A stretch of 64,000 bases of DNA from JAIPDZ01 sp034522175 (GCA_034522175.1 JAXHLQ010000001.1:1860001-1924000); one strand, 5' to 3'. Counted from the stretch's first letter, positions 37,764 through 44,712 are shown. Notes: generated by a model not told the origin, from the letters alone. Program-made: numbers and translations.

Positions 37764-37885
37764 ATGTCAAAATAATTTGGGACAAAATAATTTAGTTGGT
37801 TGGGCTTGTTGTGTTGAGGACAAAATGGGCAAAATGATTGAGGGCAAAATAATTGGGGATGTCGAGTTTGTTGAGTTACTTGGGA
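37764..37885. repeat. Family-1 repeat block, long form
   Basis: GATGTCAAAATAATT, TGGGA, CAAAATAATT, then TAGTTGGTTGGGCTTGTTG, then GACAAAATGGGCAAAATG and a further CAAAATAATTGGGG. The same sequence recurs at 39374-39459 with few differences, so long copies exist. It ends only two bases before the mazF stop. Confidence 0.9.
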
Positions 37886-37887
37886 TG

Positions 37888-38286
37888 TTACCCCAACTGG
37901 ACGATCTGGTTCAGACGTCTGCACACATCGCCGAAAGGATCATCCGGCAATCGCTTGAGCGGGTGCGGCCTTGCTTTCCTTATACGCCAGTCGAACGATT
38001 TTGGCTGGTGACAGAGAACGTAACTGGTCTTTCCAGCCTTGCCTTTCCCTTTGGCTTTTCCGACGGGAACCGCAAATGGGTTGTCCGAATTGTATTCGGC
38101 TGTTGTCATGGGAAGCCCGATGACAAGGGAGGTGATATTGTTGAAGTTCCGCGGGGAAAGGACCAGAAACGGGTGCACATCGCGCATTTCTTGTCCTGCC
38201 TGTGGATTGCAATCGATCCAAATGATGTCCTGACGAGCCGGAACCCACGGCCGACGGCTTTTCGCTTTGCTGCTTGTGGTTACCAC
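37888..38286 (-). CDS. mazF: MazF/PemK-family toxin
   Basis: The protein is 132 residues. WVPARQDIIWIDCNPQAGQE is the MazF N-terminal strand pair and GHxR-equivalent region. HPFLVLSPRNFNNITSLVIG, LPMTTA and SYVLCHQPKSFDWRIRKA are further family blocks. PemK/MazF toxins cleave RNA in a sequence-specific way. The gene overlaps the end of the antitoxin gene by seven bases and is complete. A deleted copy of this mazEF pair lies at 40203-40330. Confidence 0.85.
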   Translation of the reverse strand: MVTTSSKAKSRRPWVPARQDIIWIDCNPQAGQEMRDVHPFLVLSPRNFNNITSLVIGLPMTTAEYNSDNPFAVPVGKAKGKGKAGKTSYVLCHQPKSFDWRIRKARPHPLKRLPDDPFGDVCRRLNQIVQLG

Positions 38287-38531
38287 AGTTCAGCCCCAAC
38301 AGCCTGAACTCGCATTACCTCACCTCCATGCCGGGCCGGGTCAAAGACAGCTAGCCGTTCATCCAAGGTCGGTTCCCGTTTCTCTACAGGCCGGATTACA
38401 ATGGCCCTGTCTTCTACTGAGATACGCACACGCTGATCCACAGATAAACGCGCTGCTCGGGCCACCGCTGCGGGCAGACGAACGCCTAAATTGTTCCCCC
38501 ATTGCTTAATATCCAAGATAGCTTCGGTCAT
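38280..38531 (-). CDS. mazE: MazE/AbrB-family antitoxin
   Basis: The protein is 83 residues with an N-terminal swapped-hairpin DNA-binding fold (ILDIKQWGNNLGVRLPAAVA, then VRISVEDRAIVIRPVE) and a disordered C-terminal tail that binds MazF. It precedes mazF and overlaps it, the usual order. AGGAGG upstream of the ATG is a good ribosome-binding site. It probably also represses its own promoter. Confidence 0.85.
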   Translation of the reverse strand: MTEAILDIKQWGNNLGVRLPAAVARAARLSVDQRVRISVEDRAIVIRPVEKREPTLDERLAVFDPARHGGEVMRVQAVGAELW

Positions 38532-38589
38532 AATGACCTCCTTAACATGGCCATTGAATGTTTAGAAGTTTTGATATAGCTTAAACATC

Positions 38590-38656
38590 GTCAAAATAAT
38601 TTGGGACAAAATGATTGAAGAGACATGACGCAAAATAATTTAAGGCAAAAAAATTA
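38590..38656. repeat. Family-1 repeats, two cores
   Basis: GTCAAAATAATT, TGGGA, CAAAATGATT (38590-38616) and CAAAATAATT, TAAGG, CAAAAAAATT (38631-38655) are two cores between mazE and the HepT remnant. The second ends three bases before the remnant's stop codon. Confidence 0.85.
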
Positions 38657-38658
38657 TG

Positions 38659-38956
38659 TCATGGACTATCAGTCTCCAAAGCCAATGCCGCCAGAAAATT
38701 CCCAAAAGCATTCAGTTCCTTCTGTAAAATGGACCAGAGTGCAGGCAATTCGGAAATCAACGGCTCCACTCGCTCCGGTACGAGGTTGAACGAATATATG
38801 TTGCGAACAAGGTGTCTAAACCGTCTCAAGGAGTCACATTTGCTCAGGTTCGCTTTTCAGTCGTAACCAAGCCGATAAGGCACGCTGAACGATACGATCC
38901 AGATCGGTTACCTCGCCGTGAATTCGCTCTGAAAGCCTGGCATACGGGTTATTCAC
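38659..38956 (-). pseudogene. HepT-like toxin with an internal deletion
   Basis: The GTG at 38956 overlaps the MntA stop (GTGA) and reads MNNPYARLSERIHGEVTDLD, RIVQRALSAWLRLK and then a stop. A different frame ends as RRFRHLVRNIYSFNLVPERV and LISELPALWSILQKEL up to 38659. These are the N- and C-terminal parts of an HI0074/HepT-type HEPN protein. The C-terminal part keeps the catalytic RxxxxH-like RHLVRN. About 40-50 residues between them are missing. The toxin is therefore probably dead while its MntA partner is intact. Confidence 0.65.
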
Positions 38957-39339
38957 AGTTCAATCCCGTACCTCTCTATCGCCCGCTGCAGTGACTCTGA
39001 TGCCGACTCAATTTCCACTAAATCGACCGGATAATCGATCATCTCTTCTTCGGTAACCCGCCATGCTTCCCAATAAGATGCCTTTTCTAACCCTTCGATC
39101 GCCAAGTCTATGTCAGACCCAACACCGTTCCACGGTTCAGCGGCGAGCGAACCGAAAAGTATAACACGTCGCACTCCGAATTGAGATTTCAGGATCGCCG
39201 CGACTTTTTTTGCCCGTTCCAAAAGCCGGTTGCTTTTTTCTTTAGCGTCTAAAGAGGGAACTGGCAACGCGCGTTGGGAAGCGACTCGTATATACTGCTT
39301 TAGCTCCTCATGTGTTGACTGTAATGCAGTCTTTGCCAT
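38953..39339 (-). CDS. mntA: MntA-type nucleotidyltransferase antitoxin
   Basis: The start at 39339 (MAKTALQSTHEELKQYIRVA) is chosen; the longer upstream frame translates a family-1 repeat. The protein is 128 residues. VRRVILFGSLAAEPWNGVGS is followed by DIDLAIEG, the GSxxx...DxD nucleotidyltransferase motif with both Asp residues. MntA enzymes AMPylate the HepT toxin and neutralise it. The partner here is an internally deleted hepT. Confidence 0.8.
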   Translation of the reverse strand: MAKTALQSTHEELKQYIRVASQRALPVPSLDAKEKSNRLLERAKKVAAILKSQFGVRRVILFGSLAAEPWNGVGSDIDLAIEGLEKASYWEAWRVTEEEMIDYPVDLVEIESASESLQRAIERYGIEL

Positions 39340-39373
39340 ATTTGCAGGACTCCGATATTTTAAAGGGAAACGA

Positions 39374-39459
39374 ATGATGTCGAAATAATTTGGGACAAAA
39401 TAATTTAGTTGGTTGGGCTTGTTGAGTTGAGCGAAAAATGGACAAAATGATTGAGGGGG
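39374..39459. repeat. Family-1 repeat block, long form
   Basis: ATGATGTCGAAATAATT, TGGGA, CAAAATAATT, TAGTTGGTTGGGCTTGTTG and GACAAAATGATTGAGG is the second long copy, nearly identical to 37764-37850. Confidence 0.9.
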
Positions 39460-39493
39460 AGCTCGATCGTGTCGTCTGGATTTGTTGAAAAAA

Positions 39494-39736
39494 TTATTTC
39501 TTTTTGGAGGCCTTATCGAGGAGTTCAACGAATTCGTTGACTGATAGTCTTGAATCCCTTATCAATCTTCGCAGAGTTCCCTTTTTGACCGGATTGTGGT
39601 CTGGGATTGCCAACAGGAACCTTTCTCCCTGCTTCTTGAGAATAAAGTGATCATCAATGTACCGCGCCAACGTCCAGCCGTTTCTCTCAAAGGCCTTCAC
39701 AGCATCTTTCCCTCTGCAAACAGGCAGTCCGGGCAT
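39494..39736 (-). CDS. hicA: HicA toxin
   Basis: The protein is 80 residues. It has AVKAFERNGWTLARYIDDHF and ILKKQGERFLLAIPDHNPVK, with the HicA-type catalytic His in the DDHF region, and the helical KGTLRRLIRDSRLSVNEFVE. HicA is a small dsRBD-fold RNase. It shares a base with the stop of hicB. The C-terminus is lysine-rich (KASKKK). It appears complete. Confidence 0.75.
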   Translation of the reverse strand: MPGLPVCRGKDAVKAFERNGWTLARYIDDHFILKKQGERFLLAIPDHNPVKKGTLRRLIRDSRLSVNEFVELLDKASKKK

Positions 39737-39942
39737 TACATGGCGACCTCATAGACATTTACATCCTTTTTCCGAGCCAACTCTTCTTCAAGAACCATGA
39801 GGTATCCTTTCATTGCCTTTTTCATATTCTCCAAGGCTTCATCGACCGTATGCCCCTCAGATACACATCCTCTCAAAGTGGGGCAATACGCCACATAACC
39901 GCCTGATTCCGTGTCCGGTTCTATTATTACTTTGTAGTTCAT
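39736..39942 (-). CDS. hicB: HicB antitoxin
   Basis: The start at 39942 gives 68 residues (MNYKVIIEPDTESGGYVAYC, PTLRGCVSEGHTVDEALENM, KKAMKGYLMVLEEEL). GGAGG lies 13-14 bases upstream. PTLRGCVSEG is the HicB signature within the partial RNase-H-like domain. It precedes hicA by a one-base overlap, so the order is antitoxin then toxin. Confidence 0.8.
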   Translation of the reverse strand: MNYKVIIEPDTESGGYVAYCPTLRGCVSEGHTVDEALENMKKAMKGYLMVLEEELARKKDVNVYEVAM

Positions 39943-40004
39943 TTGAGGGTCGCCTCCGTTAGAATCTTTGTTTGCAACTTCTACGCAATTTGCGGAGAAG
40001 TTTT

Positions 40005-40165
40005 GGTGAACCGCCAAGGCGCGAAGGACGCGAAGAAGTCTTGATGGGTTTGTTCTGATCCTGGAAGAAAGATTCAGGATCAGAACAGACCAAGCCCTGC
40101 TGGGCGGTAGCCCGTTATTCGGTAATAGCTTTTACACAAAAAAATCTTTGTGCCTTGGTGGCTTT
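40005..40165. repeat. Family-2 repeat
   Basis: AACCGCCAAGGCGCGAAGG leads into a perfect 13-base inverted repeat (TGTTCTGATCCTG 40051-40063, CAGGATCAGAACA 40075-40087) and a GACCAAGCCCTGCTGGGCG tail. A TTTGTGCCTTGGTGGCTTTG word, the opposite-strand form of the arm, follows. Confidence 0.7.
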
Positions 40166-40202
40166 GTGTGAAAATTTTTGGTTGCGGCAGTTAGGCCGCC
40201 TT

Positions 40203-40330
40203 AGGAAGGGTGTTACCCCAACTGGACGATCTGGTTCAAACGTCTGCACACATCGCCGAAAGGATCATCCGGCAAACCGCCTCGGTCATAATGCCCTCCT
40301 TAACAGAGCCATTCAATGTTTAAACATAGA
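40203..40330 (-). pseudogene. Deleted second copy of mazEF
   Basis: About 64 bases from 40213 match the 3' end of mazF (37887-37950) almost exactly (CCCCAACTGGACGATCTGGT). They join directly to a segment matching the mazE start region at 38520-38565 (CCTCGGTCATAATG, CCATTCAATGTTTA). Everything between, about 560 bases, is gone. This is the scar of a mazEF copy with an internal deletion. Confidence 0.8.
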
Positions 40331-40335
40331 AATCT

Positions 40336-40548
40336 TTACAACAGAGTCCTAAACTCTTCAAGAGTTAGGCCAGCATCTCTGACGATTCCAGCCATGGTAT
40401 AAGCGTCCACCGGATTCTCTCTGGGGATAGTAATAATTCTTTCCCCGTCTGTCATCGCAATGTGCTTTTTCTGCCTTGCGACCCAAAACCCGGCTTTTTC
40501 GAATGCCTTAACGGCCCTCAAATGGTTGACGCCGGGCAGTTTAGGCAT
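40336..40548 (-). CDS. hicA: HicA toxin (second pair)
   Basis: The protein is 70 residues: MPKLPGVNHLRAVKAFEKAG, FWVARQKKHIAMTDGERIIT, IPRENPVDAYTMAGIVRDAG and a final TLEEFRTLL helix. KKHIAM holds the HicA-type His. It overlaps hicB by eight bases. It differs from the 39494 copy, so the two pairs are not a simple tandem duplication. Confidence 0.8.
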   Translation of the reverse strand: MPKLPGVNHLRAVKAFEKAGFWVARQKKHIAMTDGERIITIPRENPVDAYTMAGIVRDAGLTLEEFRTLL

Positions 40549-40741
40549 ATGCGATTTCCACGTACCTGGTTTCTTTATCAGCGCTCAGTTCGTCGACCAC
40601 TTCCAAATAGGCCTCAATGGCATCCTTGATATTCTCCAGCGCATCCTCCTCTGATTTTCCTTGGGACCAGCATCCAGGAAGTCCAGGCACCCACACGGAA
40701 AAGCCTTCATCGGTCTTTTTTAAGTTCACTCGATATTTCAT
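40541..40741 (-). CDS. hicB: HicB antitoxin (second pair)
   Basis: The protein is 66 residues: MKYRVNLKKTDEGFSVWVPG, LPGCWSQGKSEEDALENIKD and AIEAYLEVVDEL. The LPGCWSQG block is the HicB hallmark. It is upstream of and overlaps hicA. No separate DNA-binding tail is present, so regulation would rely on the complex or on a short N-terminal part. Confidence 0.8.
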   Translation of the reverse strand: MKYRVNLKKTDEGFSVWVPGLPGCWSQGKSEEDALENIKDAIEAYLEVVDELSADKETRYVEIAYA

Positions 40742-40826
40742 GATGTTTTACCTCAATAGTGGGTGATAATTTTCGGTATTGGGATCGGACCTCAGCAACG
40801 CTTCGAATTACATATTCAAGATGCCC

Positions 40827-41187
40827 CTACAGGGGCAAGATGTCCTCATGCTCCAAGCACCAGGCCGCATAACCAAGGGCGGCATGGATGTCTTCAACCT
40901 GAAGACGACGGTACTCAGAAAGGATCTCTTTCTCGGTTGTGCCCTGAGCCGCCATACGGACGATCAGTTCCAATTGGAGGCATTCAAAATTCCCTCAAGA
41001 AAACGGACTGATTCATCAAAGTGTTCCCTTCGGAACAGCAGCGTTATTAACTCATCAAGAACATAGTCAGAGGTATGAAAAGAGACCCCGTTAGCGCGCA
41101 GTTGCTCGTAAAAGGATTTCACCTCATGGTGGCGGCGATCTTTGCGGTGGCCTAATGCAAGCCCCATGTATCAACAAATAACAAATC
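40827..41187 (-). pseudogene. Fused remnants of a VapC toxin and a DUF433 antitoxin
   Basis: The 5' end reads DLLFVDTWG and, in a shifted frame, LALGHRKDRRHHEVKSFYEQ and SDYVLDELITLLFRREHFDE, PIN-domain pieces. After ILNAS the sequence changes to ELIVRMAAQGTTEKEILSEY and EDIHAALGYAAWCLEHED, the C-terminal end of a DUF433 antitoxin, ending at TAG 40827. The middle of VapC and the start of the DUF433 gene have been deleted, leaving a joined scar near 40965. Confidence 0.65.
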
Positions 41188-41192
41188 GGATA

Positions 41193-41776
41193 TCACGCTG
41201 GATCTCTCCCGTAAAGTTCGTTTTCCAATTCCTGCGATGATAAGGGCTCTCCGGATAGACAGGCGGTTGTGTTGAGCCGTAGTGTCTTTTTTGAAGAAAC
41301 GATTCGCTCTCGCATCTCCAGAAGCCTGCCGCCCTGTGTGGAGATACGGAGGCGGTAAACAAGGATCTCCTCTTCATCCGTCTGCAGCACATCATATCTC
41401 AGGACCTGAACGGTTTCTGCCCAGGCGTTATGAAGCAAGTGAGAGTGCGATCTCGTAAAAATAGTCGCGGGTAATTGGAGAGTGTCGATCTGGGATAGTC
41501 GGTCATTCTGTCTTTCAAGCGCCCGGTAATTCTCAAAGAGCATCATCCATTCCATAATATCACCATCATCGCCTAATTCGCCCTTCTGATACGCGACCCA
41601 TGCCCCTTGGCTGTTCATTCCAAATCGTCTTTCATACAGTGCCAGTTCCTCTTTCAATTTTTCCATCTGCCTTAGACATTTTCCAACCTCAATCTCTACA
41701 AGCTTACTAAATGTGCTCTGGACAAACGCCTCCCCTAATACGTCGCCACCCTTTTGGCCCGGGTTTCAATATTCAT
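41193..41776 (-). pseudogene. Antitoxin-like/TumE-like fusion with a frameshift
   Basis: The start at 41776 has AGGAG seven bases upstream and gives MNIETRAKRVATY. One base is missing near 41757-41760 (TATTAGG for TATTTAGG), after which LGEAFVQSTFSKLVEIEVGK, LKEELALYERRFGMNSQGAW and GDDGDIMEWMMLFENY follow. The C-terminal part (FTRSHSHLLHNAWAETVQVL, RYDVLQTDEEEILVYRLRIS) resembles the N-terminal half of TumE/DUF6516 toxins and ends in GEPLSSQELENELYGRDPA. It looks like an antitoxin fused to an internally deleted toxin. Confidence 0.5.
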
Positions 41777-41842
41777 TTTTCATCTCCTCTGTTTGCGATC
41801 GGTATCTCCCTGTCATCGGTAGGTTCTCCGAACCGTGCAGTT

Positions 41843-41971
41843 CTAATGTGCCTTGTTGATAGGGAGATTGCCTCTTTCAAGAGCGATTGAATCCCAGATA
41901 TCCTGAGCCAGAATCAACTTTTGGGGAAGGCTCAACTTTCTTATTTCAGTTGCGATTTTATCAGGTTCCAT
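41843..41971 (-). pseudogene. Truncated addiction-module antitoxin (42 aa)
   Basis: MEPDKIATEIRKLSLPQKLI and LAQDIWDSIALERGNLP match the start of Unstab_antitox (PF09720-like) proteins. The usual LPEWQKxELDxR continuation is replaced by INKAH and TAG. GGAGGCGATA provides a ribosome-binding site. The partner toxin is absent. Confidence 0.6.
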
Positions 41972-42030
41972 TATCGCCTCCGTTATGGTGTAATGCGGAA
42001 GGTTCTTACCTCAGCGACCTCTCTTGCAGA

Positions 42031-42125
42031 TATCAAAATAATTTGGGGCAAAATAATCAAAATGATGGGATGCAAAATGATTTAGGACAAAATAATTTAG
42101 TTGTTTGGGTTTGTTGCGTTCATTG
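42031..42125. repeat. Family-1 repeats with GT-rich arm
   Basis: ATCAAAATAATT, TGGGG, CAAAATAATC, then GCAAAATGATT, TAGGA, CAAAATAATT and TAGTTGTTTGGGTTTG. A third dispersed repeat type (GGCACGGATGTCACAGATTG, about 42160-42190) follows. No gene was found between 41972 and 42209. Confidence 0.85.
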
Positions 42126-42209
42126 GGTTGTTGGGGGCATACGCAACGGAGGTTTCTGACCATTTTTGGCACGGATGTCACAGATTGCGCGGATTCCCAT
42201 GCTCCTTTC

Positions 42210-42683
42210 CTATTTATTGTCAGATTTTGCTGCCGTTTTTCGAATCTGCCAGGCGGGGGGCGAAGCTTCTTCAATGGGTTTGGACTGAGAGGCTTTCTCC
42301 AGATGAATCTTCACAGCTTCGTATGTTCTCTTTGCGGCATCATAAAACGCTTCGGCGTCTTCAATATCAGGCTTACCGTCAGGCAGAAGCCCGAAATCCG
42401 CTGGATATCGGGAATCAATATAAAGTTTGTCCATCATTTCTATCAAGACTATATCCACATCGATCATCACATGGCTTTTGACGATTTCGAGAAGTCGCTG
42501 AAGATTATGAATTCTTACCAATTCCATATTACACTCTTCCATAATAGCCTTTAGAGCTTTCTCGATGCACTGCTGAGAATGAAAGGCAACCATGTGGGTC
42601 AAGGTTTCATCAGAGATGATCTTATCTGCCACTCGCAAATCATCTCTTGCGGCATTGAGCCATTCCTCAGTTATTTTTTTCAT
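42210..42683 (-). CDS. HEPN-domain protein (toxin of HEPN/MNT pair)
   Basis: The protein is 157 residues. KITEEWLNAARDDLRVADKI, FHSQQCIEKALKAIMEECNM and RIHNLQRLLEIVKSH are the typical HEPN helices. The RxxxxH motif is degenerate (RIHNLQR). Members are usually the toxin or ribonuclease component beside an MNT protein. The C-terminal tail is basic and charged. It overlaps the nucleotidyltransferase gene by 17 bases. Confidence 0.75.
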   Translation of the reverse strand: MKKITEEWLNAARDDLRVADKIISDETLTHMVAFHSQQCIEKALKAIMEECNMELVRIHNLQRLLEIVKSHVMIDVDIVLIEMMDKLYIDSRYPADFGLLPDGKPDIEDAEAFYDAAKRTYEAVKIHLEKASQSKPIEEASPPAWQIRKTAAKSDNK

Positions 42684-43011
42684 ATAGAACTTCGCCCCTT
42701 TTCATCACGTCTTTGGAAAACATACTCCCGAGATGAATGAACTCTTCATGCATGGGCCTTGTATGGACAATCAAATCGATGGGGACCTTCGCTTTTATGT
42801 CTCTGAGGACAGATGAAACTTTGAGATAGTTTTGCATGCTTTCTCGATAACTTTTTGGCATAGAATCATCATCAGTAACGACTATTAAATCAATATCGCT
42901 GTCTCTGCCTGCCGTTCCTTTGGAGAAAGACCCAAAAAGAATAACTTTATATATCTTAAGACTACTTGTTAGCGTTCTTAGAATCTCAGCTTTAATTGCG
43001 TGAATTAGCAT
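42667..43011 (-). CDS. MNT-type nucleotidyltransferase
   Basis: The protein is 114 residues: YKVILFGSFSKGTAGRDSDI and DLIVVTDDDSMPKSY, the GSFxxG...DxD motif with both Asp residues, then KVPIDLIVHT, the third acidic strand. These proteins modify or silence the partner HEPN protein. It precedes and overlaps the HEPN gene. This pair appears complete, unlike the HepT/MntA module at 38.7 kb. Confidence 0.8.
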   Translation of the reverse strand: MLIHAIKAEILRTLTSSLKIYKVILFGSFSKGTAGRDSDIDLIVVTDDDSMPKSYRESMQNYLKVSSVLRDIKAKVPIDLIVHTRPMHEEFIHLGSMFSKDVMKRGEVLYEKNN

Positions 43012-43029
43012 GGTATTCTCAATTTTCTA

Positions 43030-43260
43030 TATGTAGTGGGGGACGTCCATTTGTAATTCAGGAACTCAATCTCTCCGGGCACAGGCTGCATCGGGATGAG
43101 CGCCTGCGGCGAAGTTCGAGGTTCCGGATGCCACCACCTGCAGTGGCTTGCGGATTCCAGATGCCACCGACGGTTGGATTTCACATCCGTCATTCAACAT
43201 TGATAGTCCCGTAAAAAGTATGTTTTCGCGCTAAGACGCAGGGACGCAGAGAAAAACTCT
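43030..43260. repeat. REP-like palindromic region
   Basis: GTGGGGGACGTCCATTTGTA at about 43036-43055 is mirrored by TTGTAATGGACGTTG near 43630. Between lie palindromes such as GCCACCACCTGCAGTGGC and a CGCTAAGACGCAGGGACGC word. With the RAYT fragment at 43737 this looks like the remnant of a REP/RAYT element. There is no gene between 43012 and 43313. Confidence 0.45.
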
Positions 43261-43313
43261 ATTAATTTTAATAACCTACCTTTGGGATTGGGGGACGTTG
43301 TTACCTTACGACT

Positions 43314-43607
43314 TTATTGGATATACCTGAGGAACGGGGGGAGTAGCCAATTTGTGGGGTGTTGATTTTTTATTTTATTTATTGCTGTCATTAGGGCTGG
43401 GAAACATTTTACTAAGGCGCAATCCTCAACAAACTGTTCAAATGTTCCCATCTTTTTTGTTTCTTCAATATTGATGAGTATAGCCTCGATGAGATTTTTC
43501 TTTGCCTGATGAATATCCTCCCCACAAGAGGCAATTTCCAATTCAGGGCAATACGACACATACATATTACCCTCTTTCCATATTTCTTCTGTAAGGCGAA
43601 TCTTTAT
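43314..43607 (-). CDS. HicB-like antitoxin with a non-standard start
   Basis: The protein family sequence begins IKIRLTEEIWKEGNMYVSYC and continues PELEIASCGEDIHQAKKNLI, EAILINIEET. Relatives begin with Met where this gene has ATA at 43607-43605, and an AGGAGG lies five bases before it, so ATA may serve as the start or the ATG has mutated. The internal ATG at 43565 (MYVSYCPELEIASCG) has no good site and would remove the first strand. No hicA partner was seen. Confidence 0.6.
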   Translation of the reverse strand: MKIRLTEEIWKEGNMYVSYCPELEIASCGEDIHQAKKNLIEAILINIEETKKMGTFEQFVEDCALVKCFPALMTAINKIKNQHPTNWLLPPFLRYIQ

Positions 43608-43736
43608 CTTAGCCTCCTATCGTTATCAATTGTAATGGACGTTGTTTCATATTTCCATATCCTTCATTTTTACCGCAATATCTTTCTGCTTGTCATACCA
43701 GTGAAACAGGACCGCATGGCCGGCGTTGACAGGACC

Positions 43737-43895
43737 TCACTCCTCATCGCTCAAAAAACACCTTCTTATCTTATCACGAAGATTGGTTTCACGGCACAGG
43801 ATGATTTTTTCGTCGTTTTCCACAATCCTGCTCACCGAAGCTGGGCTCAGGCACAAAGCTTGAGCAACTTCGATTCCCTTATATCAGTGGGGAGC
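43737..43895 (-). pseudogene. C-terminal fragment of a RAYT-type transposase
   Basis: The reverse strand reads KGIEVAQALCLSPASVSRIV, ENDEKIILCRETN and stops at 43737. This resembles the helix-turn-helix tail found at the end of REP-associated tyrosine transposases. The Y1-transposase domain itself is gone. It lies within the REP-like region. Confidence 0.4.
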
Positions 43896-43925
43896 AATTA
43901 AAGCGTAAATTTCAGCTACTCAAGC

Positions 43926-44297
43926 TCAAAGCACCTGACAATCGTACAAGCCGATTTTGGGGTCTCCTGTCATTATTGGATAGTTGTTTGTGATGCTTTG
44001 TGCAACAAGCATTCGATCGAAGGGATCTTTATGGTGGAAGGGCATATCCTTCAGCAATAAAGCGGCTTCTGCGCTAAAAGCAAGTAGTCTGAAACCACTT
44101 TCTTTGGCCAGCACCACCGGATCGAACTCGATTTGAAGTTTTCGGACGGATGCCTTGATCATGATTTCAGCGATAGTGACCGCGCTGACGTATATCGTAT
44201 TTGATAAATCCTCTAATGCTGAACTCTTGACATCGTTGATCTTATCCGGTTCACCCAATGCCCAAAGAAAAATATGTGTATCGATGATGATATTCAT
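43926..44297 (-). CDS. vapC: VapC-type PIN-domain toxin
   Basis: The protein is 123 residues. MNIIIDTHIFLWALGEP carries the first catalytic Asp. VSAVTIAEIMIKASVRKL carries the conserved Glu, and HHKDPFDRMLVAQSI carries the two later Asp residues. VapC toxins are Mg-dependent RNases. It overlaps the antitoxin by four bases and looks complete. Confidence 0.85.
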   Translation of the reverse strand: MNIIIDTHIFLWALGEPDKINDVKSSALEDLSNTIYVSAVTIAEIMIKASVRKLQIEFDPVVLAKESGFRLLAFSAEAALLLKDMPFHHKDPFDRMLVAQSITNNYPIMTGDPKIGLYDCQVL

Positions 44298-44530
44298 GCA
44301 TCGTTTCCATAAAACATCGCATTTATTTCATCATCTTCCTCCATAATGTCATCCGGCACAGTGAACTTCCCTGCCAGTAAGCCGAGCTTCCTTTTTCCTT
44401 CCGGTTTATGAATGATTAGATCAATCAGGGGCAGGTTGTTTTTTGCGATAACCACTTTTTCGCCCCGATAGACGAGCGCTACCAATTTAGAGAGATTGGT
44501 CTTGGCCTCTGAAATATTAACGATCTTCAT
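44294..44530 (-). CDS. Phd/YefM-family antitoxin
   Basis: The start at 44530 (MKIVNISEAKTNLSKLVALV) gives 78 residues. This is the Phd/YefM N-terminal DNA-binding and dimerisation domain, followed by KVVIAKNNLPLIDLIIHK and an acidic toxin-binding tail. It precedes vapC with a four-base overlap, a common Phd-VapC arrangement. Confidence 0.85.
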   Translation of the reverse strand: MKIVNISEAKTNLSKLVALVYRGEKVVIAKNNLPLIDLIIHKPEGKRKLGLLAGKFTVPDDIMEEDDEINAMFYGNDA

Positions 44531-44639
44531 AATATTCTCACCCGCCGGAACTGGAATCACTTCTGGTCAGCTATACCAAAAAAGACCACCCTGGTCAACC
44601 AGCATTTTCGAGACCCTTGCAAAATAATGTAAGAAGCGT

Positions 44640-44712
44640 ATGGGAAGCGGGACAGCCGACGTGAATGAAGGCCCAAATGCAGAGCATGTAGTAGGAAAAG
44701 TTAGACAAAATA
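44640..44712 (-). pseudogene. 5' fragment of a second O-antigen-ligase-like gene
   Basis: Read on the reverse strand, FSYYMLCIWAFIHVGCP is a close match to FPYYMLCIWTFIHVGRP, the start of the ligase-like protein at 35851. The adjacent family-1 repeat is shared as well. About 75 bases are alike, after which similarity ends. The fragment shows that the repeat moved or was copied together with a gene end. Confidence 0.75.

Noticed and set aside
37712..37924. N-terminal extension (PQSFCPFCPQ, NYFVPNYFD) of the 37397 protein
   Set aside because: The same peptide is produced by repeat copies at 39.4 and 42.1 kb. A good ribosome-binding site places the start at 37711.
37764..39459. CRISPR array
   Set aside because: Copies are irregularly spaced, non-palindromic and separated by whole genes; no cas genes.
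36186..44530. Chromosomal integron (cassette array with attC sites)
   Set aside because: The repeats are not palindromic and lack attC core sites (RYYYAAC/GTTRRRY), there is no integrase in the window, and cassette orientations and lengths vary freely.
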